DNA of 64,000 nt, taken from Amycolatopsis azurea DSM 43854 (GTDB lineage: Bacteria; Actinomycetota; Actinomycetes; Mycobacteriales; Pseudonocardiaceae). This document shows, piece by piece, positions 50,610 through 59,490 of the stretch (within the stretch, counting starts at the first letter, position 1; each line of letters starts with the position of its first letter). The stretch covers positions 62,001 to 126,000 of the forward strand of contig NZ_MUXN01000007.1 in assembly GCF_001995215.1 (NCBI RefSeq), in the 5' to 3' direction. The notes below the pieces were generated by a model. The model did not search any database, was not told the origin of the DNA, and saw nothing but the letters and a program-made list of their open reading frames with translations. Position numbers and translations under genes: made by a program.

Positions 50610-51995
50610 TCACCGCCGCCGCACGCATTTCGCGTACAGGTCGAGGAGTCGGCCGTCCGGGTCGTAGGCCGTCTTCAGTTTCCGGTAGGCGTCGCCGTTG
50701 TACAGCCGCCAGAACTCTTCTTCCGTATAGAAACTGTCGGAGTACAGCGACTTCCGCCCGCCGAGTCGCGTCACTTCGGCCTCGATCAGCCGATTGTGCG
50801 TATCCGGGGCCTCGCCCGGGTCCAGCGGGACCGCGGACCAGAAGCCGAAGTTGACGTACAGCGTTTCGGGGTCCATTTCGTACAGCGGCGAGTTCACCCC
50901 GCCCGGCCGCTGCATCAACGGACAGATCCACACCGGGCTGATCGGGATCTCCCGGCGGAAGAAGTCCAGGAACTCCGCGGCCCGCGACAGCGGCACCTCG
51001 ATGTCCTGCACGACGGTCTCTTCGGGAGGGAGCCCGCGCAGCTTGAGGAGCTTCGCGGCGATCCCGAACCGGCGGTCCAGCGCCACCAGCTTCCAGTAGA
51101 CCGACGACCGCAGCAGTTTCCTGCCCAGCAGGAGCCGGGGGAGCCTGCTCTGGACGCCGAACGCGCGTGAACACCAGAACCAGTCCGTGTCCCAGCGCCA
51201 TAGGTAGTCCCGGACGCCGAGATGGTCGGTCTCGCGTTCGCGGATCGACTTGTAGTAGATGTCGAGCCAGGTGTAGTCGCTGGTCGAGGGCGCCGACGAG
51301 GTGAACGTGCCCAGCGTCAGGTACTGCTCGCCCGGCCCGAAGACCGTTCCGTCCACGAAATCGGCCGACCCGTTCCGGCAGGCCTCGCCGAGTGCCGCGA
51401 AGTACTCCGCGGTGTCGTCGTACCTGACGTGGTCGAGCCGCACGTACGGTTTGACCGGCTCCAGCTCGATCTTCAGCCGCAGCGCGTAGCCGAGCGTCCC
51501 GTACGAGTTCGGGAAGCCGTGGAACAGGTCGCTGTGTTCGTTGTCCGGCCGCGCGACGACGATCCGGCCGTCGCCGGTGAGCAATTCCATCTCCAGCACC
51601 GACTCGTGCACGAGGCCGTTGCGGAAGGACGACGACTCGATGCCGAGGCCGGTGACCGCGCCGCCGAGCGTGATCGTCTTGAGCTGCGGCACGACCATCG
51701 GCATCAACCCGTGGGGCAGGGTCGCGTCCACCAGTCGCTCGTAGGTGACCATGCCCTCGACGTCGGCCGTGCGCGCCAAGGGATCGACGTCGAGCACGTG
51801 TGTGAATCCCGAGACGTCCAGACCAGGTGTGCTGGTCGCCGTCCGGGCCCGGAACAGGTTCGACGTCCGCTTCGCGAGCCGGATCGTCCCGTGGAGATCC
51901 GCGAGCTGAGCCCTGAGTGTCTCCGCGCGCGATTCGTGTTCGGCGAACCGGACCAGCCGCGCCGTCTCCCGGATCCCGCTGTCGCCGCTAGCCAT
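50610..51995 (-). CDS. tmsA: FAD-binding oxidoreductase, TmsA-like 10-methylene reductase
   Basis: A 461-residue VAO-type flavoprotein. The FAD-binding segment TITLGGAVTGLGIESSSFRN near 110 and HSDLFHGFPNSYGTLGY near 155 are diagnostic; the C-terminal half is a substrate domain with many aromatic residues (DYLWRWDTDWFWCSRAFG). It precedes the TmsB-like methyltransferase gene, the arrangement reported for 10-methylstearate synthesis, where TmsA performs the reduction. ATG at 51995; the nearest purine stretch (ATCAGGA) is adjacent to the ATG, so the start may be inefficient or mis-set. Confidence 0.8.
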   Translation of the reverse strand: MASGDSGIRETARLVRFAEHESRAETLRAQLADLHGTIRLAKRTSNLFRARTATSTPGLDVSGFTHVLDVDPLARTADVEGMVTYERLVDATLPHGLMPMVVPQLKTITLGGAVTGLGIESSSFRNGLVHESVLEMELLTGDGRIVVARPDNEHSDLFHGFPNSYGTLGYALRLKIELEPVKPYVRLDHVRYDDTAEYFAALGEACRNGSADFVDGTVFGPGEQYLTLGTFTSSAPSTSDYTWLDIYYKSIRERETDHLGVRDYLWRWDTDWFWCSRAFGVQSRLPRLLLGRKLLRSSVYWKLVALDRRFGIAAKLLKLRGLPPEETVVQDIEVPLSRAAEFLDFFRREIPISPVWICPLMQRPGGVNSPLYEMDPETLYVNFGFWSAVPLDPGEAPDTHNRLIEAEVTRLGGRKSLYSDSFYTEEEFWRLYNGDAYRKLKTAYDPDGRLLDLYAKCVRRR

Positions 51996-52055
51996 TCCTG
52001 ATCGCCATCAGCTCATCGTGCCCCACGGAACCGCCTGGCGCAGCCCTTGATTTTT

Positions 52056-53276
52056 CTACCTGAGACGCTGCAGCGGGACGGCGTTCGCCATGACGGTGAA
52101 ACCCTTGTCGCCCGGGTGGAGGTGATCGCCGGAGTCGTACTCCGGTTTCATCCGCTGCGGGTCGGCGGGATCGCGGATCACCGCGTCGAAGTCGATGTAG
52201 CCGTCGAAAAGCCTGCTGGTGCGGATGAACCGGTTGACCGCCTGCCGGGTCTCTTCGAGCTGGGGCGTGTACGAACCCCAGCCCTTCCACGGGGTGATCG
52301 TCGCGCCGAGCACCCGCAGACCGCGATCGTGCGCCCGTCCGGCGATCTGCTTCAGCGCCGAGATGATCTTGTTCGGATCGGCCTGGTGCGGCGTCTGCTG
52401 GATGTCGTTGATGCCCTCGAACACGATCGCCGTCCGCGCGCCGGACTGGCTCAGCACGTCCCGGTCGAGCCGGGCCAGCGCGTTGACCCCGTAGTTGCCG
52501 CCGTCGAGCAGCAGCCGGTTCCCGCTGATCCCGGCGTTCAGCACGCCCATGCGCGCGCTGATCTTGTCGGCGAGCTGATCGGGCCAGCGCAGGTTCGCGC
52601 CCCAGGTCGAGTTCGCGCCGTCGGTGATCGAGTCGCCGATCGCCACGACACTGCCCTGCAGGCCCGCGCCGCGGACGTCCACTCCGGACACGTAGTGCCA
52701 GACCGCGGTCTTCTCCGGGAACGCCGCCGCGGATTCGTCGGCCGCCTTGTCGCCGTTCCGGGTGAAGTACGAGTTCTGCATGGCCAGCGGGTGGTAGGTG
52801 ACGGGACCGGACGGTGTCGGCGTGTACGTGGTCACCAGGAGGTCGCCGTCCCTCGGCACGCTCAGTGCCGTGCCGTCGCTGAGGATGTCGGCGCCCGGCG
52901 GCACGGTGACCTCACGGTCGCCGCCGAAGGTCAGCGTGCGCATCGTGCCGGGGACCGCCTGCGGCGTGTCCGGGCCGGCGGCGACCGCGACGGTCACCTT
53001 GCCGAACAGGACCGGCGTCCGGCCGAAGGCGTTCGACAGTCGCACGCGCACCTCGTACCCGCCGGCGCTGGTGTGCACGATGTTGCGGATCGAGAAGTTC
53101 GGATAACCGTTCTCGGTCCCGGCCACCCCGGCCGCGGGCGCCGCCGACCAGGTTCCCACCCAGCCGTTCGCGGCCGTGCTCTCCACTTGAGCCTGGTGCG
53201 CCGGGGCCGCCGCGGCGACTCCGGGGACGACGCCCAGCAGCAGGATCCCCGCCACCGCGAGTTGCTTCACGCGCAT
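52056..53276 (-). CDS. Secreted SGNH/GDSL-family hydrolase
   Basis: A 406-residue exported esterase. Signal peptide MRVKQLAVAGILLLGVVPGV to about 25, an N-terminal beta-rich domain (WVGTWSAAPAAGV, about 40-190), then an SGNH domain: block I AIGDSITDG (Ser near 213), the Gly/Asn blocks NAGISGNR and EGINDIQ, and block V GDHLHPGDKG with Asp and His near 388. All four catalytic elements are visible. Substrate may be a lipid or acetylated polysaccharide. ATG at 53276 with GGAGG upstream. The 240 bp to the histidine kinase gene hold a sequence I cannot assign. Confidence 0.85.
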   Translation of the reverse strand: MRVKQLAVAGILLLGVVPGVAAAAPAHQAQVESTAANGWVGTWSAAPAAGVAGTENGYPNFSIRNIVHTSAGGYEVRVRLSNAFGRTPVLFGKVTVAVAAGPDTPQAVPGTMRTLTFGGDREVTVPPGADILSDGTALSVPRDGDLLVTTYTPTPSGPVTYHPLAMQNSYFTRNGDKAADESAAAFPEKTAVWHYVSGVDVRGAGLQGSVVAIGDSITDGANSTWGANLRWPDQLADKISARMGVLNAGISGNRLLLDGGNYGVNALARLDRDVLSQSGARTAIVFEGINDIQQTPHQADPNKIISALKQIAGRAHDRGLRVLGATITPWKGWGSYTPQLEETRQAVNRFIRTSRLFDGYIDFDAVIRDPADPQRMKPEYDSGDHLHPGDKGFTVMANAVPLQRLR

Positions 53277-53503
53277 GTGTTCCGCCTCCACCCAGTCGGC
53301 TCCACTCATCGTCAGTGAATCACCGACAGATGGTCAATGCGCACGACAGGACAGGTTTCTGTCGGTGGGGGCGCTTAGGCTGAATGCCATGAAGAGCGCG
53401 TCTCGGTTCCTCGGGATTTCCGCTGCCGGTATCGGGCGGGCCTCCTACCGTGGGCGGAGACGGGTGCCGTCCGCCGCACGATGACGCGCCTCCCGGCAGT
53501 TCC

Positions 53504-53509
53504 TAGTCT
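53504..53509 (+). promoter_or_regulatory. Candidate -10 box for a leaderless histidine-kinase operon
   Basis: TAGTCT ends 6 nt before the GTG at 53516 and no Shine-Dalgarno sequence is present, as expected when transcription starts at the initiation codon. Confidence 0.5.
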
Positions 53510-53515
53510 TAAGGC

Positions 53516-54682
53516 GTGCTGAAGAGCTTGCGGGACCGGTTCCGGGCACGGGTACAGGTCAGCCTCACCCGGGCCGGACTGAGCCTGCCCTGGTGGGGAG
53601 CGTTGTGCGCCAGCGCGGTGAGCTTCATGTTCACCGCGGTGGCGCTGGTGCAGCGCGACGCCCTGCTGCCGCCCGAGCCGATCGCGCTCGCCGGGCTGAT
53701 CGTGATCGCGCCGTCGGTGATCTGGGTGGCCACCGACTGGATCATGCCGTGGGTGCGGATGACGGCGCTGATCACCGCCACGTCGGTCCTGCTCATCGAG
53801 CCGGTCCTCCCGGACTTCGCGCCGTTGCTGCTCCTGGTCGCGGCCACCGAAGCGGGCAGTGTCCTGCGGACGACGTGGGGGATCGCGATCGTCACCGTCG
53901 CGGGTGAACTGGTCCTGGTCGTGGCGGGGATCTGGGGTGGGCTGATCGGCGGGCCCGTGTACATGGTCGCGATCCTGCTCGGCCTCAGCGGCGGGCTCAT
54001 GGTCCGCTGGTACACCAGGGTGCTGGACGCCGAACGCGACAACCGTGACGCCTCCCGCGACAAGGCCCTGCTCGCCGAACGTCAGCGGATCGCGCGTGAG
54101 GTGCACGACGTCGTCGGTCATTCGCTCAGCATCACTTTGCTGCACCTGACCGGCGCGCGGCGCGCGCTGCAGCAGGACCGCGACGTCGACGAGGCGATCG
54201 AAGCGCTCACCGAGGCCGAGCAGGTGGGACGCGCCGCGATGGCCGACATCCGCCGCACGGTCGGCCTGCTCGCCGACACCCCGTCGGGCAGCGCGCCGCT
54301 ACCGGGGGTCGAGGACATCGAGACGCTGGTGGAACGCACGCGGGTCGCCGGACTGGCGGTGCGCTATACACAGGAAGGCGACCTCGGCCGGGTAGGCGCC
54401 TCGGAAGGATTGGGTCTCTACCGGATCGTGCAGGAATCACTGGTCAACGTCGTCAAACACGCCCCCGGCGCGAACGCGGAGGTCCGGCTGAACGCCGGCC
54501 GGTCGGACGTGAAGCTCATCGTCAGCAACACCCTCGCCGGCACCGCCCGGGGCACGGCCGAGGACGGCTCGGGACTGGCCGGGATGGCCGTCCGTGCGGC
54601 GCAGCTCGGTGCCGATCTCAGCGCCGGGCCCCAAGGAAGGCAGTGGATCGTGCAGGTCACCGTGCCGGGGGCCAAGTCATGA
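53516..54682 (+). CDS. NarL-type sensor histidine kinase
   Basis: A 388-residue membrane kinase. Five or six hydrophobic segments (about residues 30-160) form the input module without a large extracellular domain. Then comes the HisKA_3 dimerisation motif REVHDVVGHSLSITLLHL (phospho-His near 197) and an HATPase with GLYRIVQESLVNVVKHA near 305. It should phosphorylate the response regulator whose ATG overlaps its stop (ATGA). The likely signal is membrane state, judged only from topology. GTG start at 53516, probably leaderless. Confidence 0.87.
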   Translation: MLKSLRDRFRARVQVSLTRAGLSLPWWGALCASAVSFMFTAVALVQRDALLPPEPIALAGLIVIAPSVIWVATDWIMPWVRMTALITATSVLLIEPVLPDFAPLLLLVAATEAGSVLRTTWGIAIVTVAGELVLVVAGIWGGLIGGPVYMVAILLGLSGGLMVRWYTRVLDAERDNRDASRDKALLAERQRIAREVHDVVGHSLSITLLHLTGARRALQQDRDVDEAIEALTEAEQVGRAAMADIRRTVGLLADTPSGSAPLPGVEDIETLVERTRVAGLAVRYTQEGDLGRVGASEGLGLYRIVQESLVNVVKHAPGANAEVRLNAGRSDVKLIVSNTLAGTARGTAEDGSGLAGMAVRAAQLGADLSAGPQGRQWIVQVTVPGAKS

Positions 54683-55341
54683 CCGCCACCGAGATCCAGG
54701 TGCTGCTGGTCGACGATCAGGAGCTGGTCCGCTCCGGGCTGCGGCGCATCCTGCGGCGCCGCGACGGATTCGTCATCGCGGGGGAATGCGGCGACGGGTC
54801 GGAAGTGCCCGCCGCGCTGGCCGCGCACGAGGTCGACGTCATCGTGATGGACCTGCGGATGAAGAACGTCGGCGGGGTCGAGGCGACCAGGCGGCTGCGG
54901 CGGTCGTCCGGCCATCCGCCGGTGCTCGCGCTGACCACTTTCGACGACGACAACCTGCTGGCCGACGCGTTGCGGGCGGGTGCGGCGGGCTACGTCCTCA
55001 AGGATTCCCCCGCCGAAGACCTGATCCGCGCCGTGCGGGCGGTCGCCGGGGGCGACGCCTGGCTCGACCCGGGGGTCACCGGCCGGGTGCTCGCCGCCTA
55101 CCGGCAGGCCGCCGGGAATGGCAGCGGCGGACGTTCACCCGAACTGCTGACACCCAGGGAACAGGACGTGCTCCGCGCGATCGGCCGCGGACTGACCAAC
55201 GCCGAGATCGCCGCGGCACTCGTCATCTCGGAGGTGACCGTGAAAAGCCATATCGGCCGGATCTTCACCAAACTCCAGCTGCGGGACAGGGCGGCGGCGA
55301 TCGTCTACGCGTTCGACAACGGGATCGTGGTGCCGGGCTGA
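54679..55341 (+). CDS. NarL/LuxR-type response regulator
   Basis: A 220-residue regulator. The receiver domain has LLVDDQELVRSGLRRIL and phospho-acceptor Asp near 57 in VIVMDLRM; the C-terminal LuxR HTH is LTPREQDVLRAIGRGLTNAE with VTVKSHIGRIFTKL near 185. Partner of the adjacent kinase. The ATG at 54679 overlaps the kinase stop and its own TGA overlaps the start of the SARP gene by 1 bp, so all three are one transcript. Confidence 0.9.
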   Translation: MTATEIQVLLVDDQELVRSGLRRILRRRDGFVIAGECGDGSEVPAALAAHEVDVIVMDLRMKNVGGVEATRRLRRSSGHPPVLALTTFDDDNLLADALRAGAAGYVLKDSPAEDLIRAVRAVAGGDAWLDPGVTGRVLAAYRQAAGNGSGGRSPELLTPREQDVLRAIGRGLTNAEIAAALVISEVTVKSHIGRIFTKLQLRDRAAAIVYAFDNGIVVPG

Positions 55342-58247
55342 TGATCGACGATGGGGGGATCGTGTCCGAGGCGCGCCTTCGGTTCGAGGTGCTCGGCCCG
55401 TTGCGGGCCTGGCACGGGGAGAAACGGCTGGACCTCGGTCCGGTCCGGCAGCAGGCCGTGCTGGCCGCGCTGCTGCTGCGCCCGGACGTGACCGTCAGCC
55501 ATTACGAACTCACCGACGGGCTTTGGGAGAAGCCGCCGGAGTCGAATGTGCTGCCGGTGTACGTCCGGCGGCTTCGGCAATGCCTGGACACCTCCGGGGA
55601 GAAGCCCCGTGACTCGGTGATCGTGTCCGACCGCGGTGGCTACCGGTTCGCCAGCGGCGGGGTGCGGCTGGACGTGGCGAGGCTGGAAGAGGTCGCGGAC
55701 GTCGCGTCGGCCGCCGAGGACGCGGGAGATCTCGTCGCCGCGGTGAACACCTTCGCCGACGCGCTCCGGCTGTTCCACGGCGAGCCGCTGACAGGCCTGC
55801 CCGGCGCGTTCGTCCAGGGCGAGCGGCGACGGCTGGAGGAGCGCAGGCTGCTGTTGCTGAGCCGAAAACTGCGGGCCCAGCTGAAACTCGGCCGGTTCGA
55901 CGAGGTGATCGGCGAGCTTTCGGCGCTGGTGGCGGCCGATCCGCCGAGCGAGCCGCTGGCGGCGTTGCTGATGCGCGCGCTCTACGGCGGCGGGCGCCAG
56001 GCGGAGGCGCTGGAGGTGTTCACCGAGGTTCGCGAGCGGCTGATCGACCAACTCGGCGTCGAGCCGGGCGAGGAACTGCGGCAGGTACAGGAAGCGGTGC
56101 TGCGCGGGGACGACGCGCAGCTCGGCGTCACGCAGCGCCGGGAGACACCGCGCCGGATCCGGAACGAGCTGCCCGCCACCAGTGGTGAGCTCGTCGGCCG
56201 GGACCGGGAACTCGCGGTGCTCGTCGAGGAAGGCGATCCGGAGGCGGTCTCGGTCGACGCCGTCGACGGCGTTCCCGGTGCCGGGAAGACCACGCTCGCG
56301 GTGCGTGCGGCGCATCGGCTCCGTGAGTCCTATCCGGACGGTGCGTTGTTCGTGGATCTGCACGGCTACACCGAAGGCCGTGAGCCGGTGACACCGGAGC
56401 GCGCGTTGCGGCGGTTGCTGCGCGCGGTCGGGGTGGAAGACGGTGTGATGCCGGACGATCTCGACGAACTGGCCGCGTCGTGGCGGGCGGCGACCGCGAA
56501 CCTGCGGTTGCTGCTGGTGCTGGACAACGCCGAGTCCGCCGGGCAGGTGCGGCCGCTGCTGCCGTCCGGGCCGGGCAGCCGCGTGCTGGTGACCAGCCGC
56601 CGTCGTCTGTCCGGTTTGGACGCCGACCGTCGCGTTTCCCTTGGCGCGCTGGGCCTCGAAGAGGCGGAACGCCTGCTCGGCCGGATCGTGGGCGCGCCGA
56701 GGGCCGAGGGTGAACGGTTCGCCGTCCGCGCGCTCGCCGGGCTGTGCGGGCGGCTGCCGCTCGCGCTGCGGATCGCGGGCGCCCGGTTGCAGAACCGTCC
56801 GATGTGGACGTTTAAGGATCTGGTGGACCGGATGTCGGACGACGAGCGGCGGCTCGGCGAACTGACCGCCGAGGATCGCAGTGTCGAGGTGGCGCTGCGC
56901 CTTTCGTACGAGCAGCTGCGGCCCGCCGAGCAGGACGCATTCAGCGTGCTTGGCCTGTCGCCGACGCCCGAATTCGACAACCTCTCGGTCGCCGCCCTGC
57001 TGGCCTGTTCGCCCGCCGAAGCCGAGCGACGGCTGGAAAGTCTCGTCGACGCGAGCCTCGTCCAGGAACCGGCGAGCGGCCGCTACCGGCTGCACGATCT
57101 GGTGGCGGTCTACGCCAGACGGCTCGCCGGGGACATGCCCGAGGACGTCGTCGAGGCGGCGCGGGAACGGGTGTACGGGCTGTACGTCAGTGCCGCCCGT
57201 CAGGCGAGCGAATGGGGCGTCGCGCGGTTCCCGGTCGAGACCGGGCGAGGGCTGTTCACCGGGCAACGTGATGCTTCCGCCTGGCTGGACGCCGCCGGTG
57301 ACCTGCCCGACGTGGTCACCCAGGCGGCCGAAGCCGGGCTGGACGATCTCGCGTGCTCGATCGCCGAGGGGCTGGTCGACTATCTCGCACGTCAGCAGCG
57401 GTACCACGAATGCCGGACGGCTCTCCAGGTCGCGCTGCCGCTGGCCGAACGGGCCGAGGACGAACGCCTGATCTCGTCGCTGCGGTTCTGCCTCGGCTAC
57501 GCCTACGCCATGCAAGGGCAGCTGGACCGGGCGAGAGGTTGGTTCGACGACGCGCTCCGGGCGGGCCAGGCCTCCGGCGACCGCGGGGTGGAGGCGCGGG
57601 CGCTGGGCGGGCTCACCATGGCGGACCTGATCGAAGGGCATCACGAACGCGCGATCCCCGGCATGGAGCGGGTGATAGCCATGGCGGAGGAGGTCGGGGA
57701 CAGGTGGATCGCCGAACGGGCGATGTCCGCGCTCGGCTATCTCGCCTACCTGCGGGGCGAACACGAGGACGCGCTCGCCCACCTCGGCCGCGCCCGCGAG
57801 CTGAGCGAGGAGATCGGCAGTCCCGGGATGCTGGCGAGGGTGCTGTGCCACAGCGGCACCGTCCGGCTCGAGATCGGCAGGTTCGCCGAGGCCGCGCTGG
57901 ACCTCCGGCGGTCCGTCGAGCTCGCGGAGGAGACCACGGACGGTCTGCTGATCGCGACCGGCCTGGCCAGGCTCGGCGCCGCGGAACTGGAACTCGGCAA
58001 TCTCGGCGCGGCGTTCGAACTCCAGCGGCGGGCGCTCACGGCGGTCACCGAGGAGACCATCGTCGGGATGGAGTCCGAGATCCGCAACCGGCTCGGCCGC
58101 ACCCATCTCGCCGCGGGCGAACCGATGGCCGCGCGGGAGCATTTCGAATGGGTGCTCACCACCCTCGGACCCGACGGTGATCCCCTGCAGCGCACCCTCG
58201 CCCTGGAAGGCCTGGACCTCACCAGACAGTCGGCACGCCGGCGTTGA
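55341..58247 (+). CDS. AfsR/SARP-family regulator in a two-component operon
   Basis: A 968-residue protein: SARP winged helix (RLRFEVLGPLRAWHGEK), BTAD to about 255, NB-ARC ATPase with Walker A VPGAGKTTLA near 309 and LLLVLDNAES near 393, and C-terminal TPRs. The ATG at 55341 overlaps the response-regulator stop; a GTG at 55362 after GGGGGG is a possible alternative. Placing a SARP in one operon with a NarL-type two-component system suggests that the kinase signal and an ATP-dependent switch jointly control an unknown regulon. The 3' end overlaps the convergent hypothetical gene by 29 bp. Confidence 0.88.
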   Translation: MIDDGGIVSEARLRFEVLGPLRAWHGEKRLDLGPVRQQAVLAALLLRPDVTVSHYELTDGLWEKPPESNVLPVYVRRLRQCLDTSGEKPRDSVIVSDRGGYRFASGGVRLDVARLEEVADVASAAEDAGDLVAAVNTFADALRLFHGEPLTGLPGAFVQGERRRLEERRLLLLSRKLRAQLKLGRFDEVIGELSALVAADPPSEPLAALLMRALYGGGRQAEALEVFTEVRERLIDQLGVEPGEELRQVQEAVLRGDDAQLGVTQRRETPRRIRNELPATSGELVGRDRELAVLVEEGDPEAVSVDAVDGVPGAGKTTLAVRAAHRLRESYPDGALFVDLHGYTEGREPVTPERALRRLLRAVGVEDGVMPDDLDELAASWRAATANLRLLLVLDNAESAGQVRPLLPSGPGSRVLVTSRRRLSGLDADRRVSLGALGLEEAERLLGRIVGAPRAEGERFAVRALAGLCGRLPLALRIAGARLQNRPMWTFKDLVDRMSDDERRLGELTAEDRSVEVALRLSYEQLRPAEQDAFSVLGLSPTPEFDNLSVAALLACSPAEAERRLESLVDASLVQEPASGRYRLHDLVAVYARRLAGDMPEDVVEAARERVYGLYVSAARQASEWGVARFPVETGRGLFTGQRDASAWLDAAGDLPDVVTQAAEAGLDDLACSIAEGLVDYLARQQRYHECRTALQVALPLAERAEDERLISSLRFCLGYAYAMQGQLDRARGWFDDALRAGQASGDRGVEARALGGLTMADLIEGHHERAIPGMERVIAMAEEVGDRWIAERAMSALGYLAYLRGEHEDALAHLGRARELSEEIGSPGMLARVLCHSGTVRLEIGRFAEAALDLRRSVELAEETTDGLLIATGLARLGAAELELGNLGAAFELQRRALTAVTEETIVGMESEIRNRLGRTHLAAGEPMAAREHFEWVLTTLGPDGDPLQRTLALEGLDLTRQSARRR

Positions 58248-58659
58248 TGATCGTGAAGCGGTGTCCCGTCATATCCCGGCGCCAGCGCGCGAAGTAGGCG
58301 TCGGCGGCGTCGGCGAGGTGCGTCCCGGTGCGGACTTCGTGGACGACGTACGCCCACTCCGCGGCGTCGCAGAGCACCAGCTCCCTGGGCGCGCCGCGCT
58401 TGCGGAGCACGGACGAGCAGAGGGCACCGCGCCTGCCGACACTGCCGTCGTCAAGGCAGCGACGGAGGTCTTCGACGGCGTGGGCGGCCGTGTCGAACAG
58501 CGTCCACCGGTACTTGGGCGCCGGGCGGCCGTCCTCCCACGGGGTGAAGAACGCGGCCCAGCTCCACCCCGGTCCGACCGCCCCGTCCCGTTCCCCGGGA
58601 CTCGGCGCGTCGTCCCTGGGCGTCACCATGTTGTACGGGGTCCGGCCGGCCGGGCTCAT
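58219..58659 (-). CDS. Hypothetical protein, 146 residues
   Basis: I do not recognise this protein. It begins MSPAGRTPYNMVTPRDDAPS, has an aromatic-rich first half (GPGWSWAAFFTPWEDG) and a C-terminal AYFARWRRDMTGHRFTIIN. No signal peptide or membrane segment. The ATG at 58659 follows GAGGAG, which supports translation. Downstream codons overlap the end of the SARP gene. Beyond its start lies the repeat cluster. Confidence 0.6.
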   Translation of the reverse strand: MSPAGRTPYNMVTPRDDAPSPGERDGAVGPGWSWAAFFTPWEDGRPAPKYRWTLFDTAAHAVEDLRRCLDDGSVGRRGALCSSVLRKRGAPRELVLCDAAEWAYVVHEVRTGTHLADAADAYFARWRRDMTGHRFTIINAGVPTVW

Positions 58660-58780
58660 GCACGTCTCCTCGGGGATTTCCGGTCCGCCGGTGCGGATCC
58701 GTGCCGGGAACCGTAGGTCGGAGCCATGAAATCCCGATGAAACGGACCCGGCGGTGCCGGAACGCGCTGGGTCGGGCGGA

Positions 58781-58824
58781 TCGTGAGTGGCGATTCGGGT
58801 TCTAACCCGAATCGCCACTCACGA
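58781..58824. repeat. Perfect palindrome of the GAGTGGCGATTCGGGTT family
   Basis: Two 21-bp arms (58781-58801 and 58804-58824) separated by CT. The arms equal those that bracket the cassette at 4973-5253, but here they meet directly with no insert. A third, imperfect half copy, AACTCGAATCGCCACTCACG, lies at 59277-59297, and a degenerate one near 59049. Confidence 0.85.
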
Positions 58825-58873
58825 CCAACTCGCCCCACCGCTCGTCGCCGCCTGGCCTGCCTACATGCGGTAA

Positions 58874-58981
58874 ATGAAGGCCTCCTTCACTGCGTTTAGC
58901 GCAAGGATGGGGGCCTTCATGTAGTCGGCAGGGGGTGAAGGCCTCCTTCGCTACCTTCAGGGTAGGGAAGGAGGCCTTCAC
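58874..58981. repeat. Two hairpins of the GAAGGCCTCCTT family
   Basis: An imperfect hairpin (58874-58920, arms ATGAAGGCCTCCTT and GGGGGCCTTCAT) is followed by a strong one at 58935-58981: 15-bp perfect arms GTGAAGGCCTCCTTC, then CTACC/GGTAG inside. The core is shared with the hairpin at 5034-5088. Confidence 0.85.
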
Positions 58982-59119
58982 GGACCGGACCTGTCAACAA
59001 CAGCAGCCAGAGGCCAGTAGGTACTTAGACACCCTTGCCTCTAATCCAAACGCCACTCACAAGACCTAAAACGAGGCCTCACTGCGGCGTGATGTGTTGG
59101 ACGGCACGGGTGATCCGAT

Positions 59120-59223
59120 GGACGACACACGTGACTGGATGGACGACACGCTCGTGGCCGGGCTCCAGACGCGAGTCGTCCGTCTGGACACACGTGTCGT
59201 CCATCCAGTCACGCGTGTCGTCC
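59120..59223. repeat. Long inverted repeat with 31-bp arms
   Basis: Arms at 59120-59150 and 59193-59223 (core GTGACTGGATGGACGACAC) differ at one position. The 42-nt loop can form CCAGACG/CGTCTGG. It has no matching copy elsewhere in the window. Between 58660 and 59490 I see no gene, only these repeats. Confidence 0.85.
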
Positions 59224-59342
59224 CTCCAAGCACACGAAACCGCCCGACCGTAAGTATCTAGGACCCGGTTAGCCCTAACTCGAATCGCCACTCACGATCC
59301 ACGCGTCCACTGGACCCTCTGCGGGGTCCGGGAAACGTCGGC

Positions 59343-59395
59343 GTTGTGAAAGCCACTTTCGCAACGTTGAAGGTTGCGAAAGTGGCTTTCGCAAC
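59343..59395. repeat. Second copy of the GCGAAAGCCACTTTCGC pair
   Basis: Inverted 23-bp arms at 59343-59365 and 59373-59395 with one mismatch and a 7-nt spacer, the same size and spacing as at 5114-5166. Each arm is itself nearly palindromic. Confidence 0.85.
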
Positions 59396-59490
59396 CTGAG
59401 CTGGGTTGGTCTTGATCAACGGCGTCGAGGTGGTCGTGAGCGGGAAGTGTCGTTAGAACGCGACTTACCCCTCACGAGGCTCGCGACGCC

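Noticed and set aside
53389..53484. Small ORF (about 31 codons) between the SGNH hydrolase and histidine-kinase genes
   Set aside because: It has no good ribosome binding site and a basic low-complexity product; I see no support for translation.
58781..59395. CRISPR array
   Set aside because: The repeats are inverted hairpins of different families without regular spacers, and no cas gene is present.
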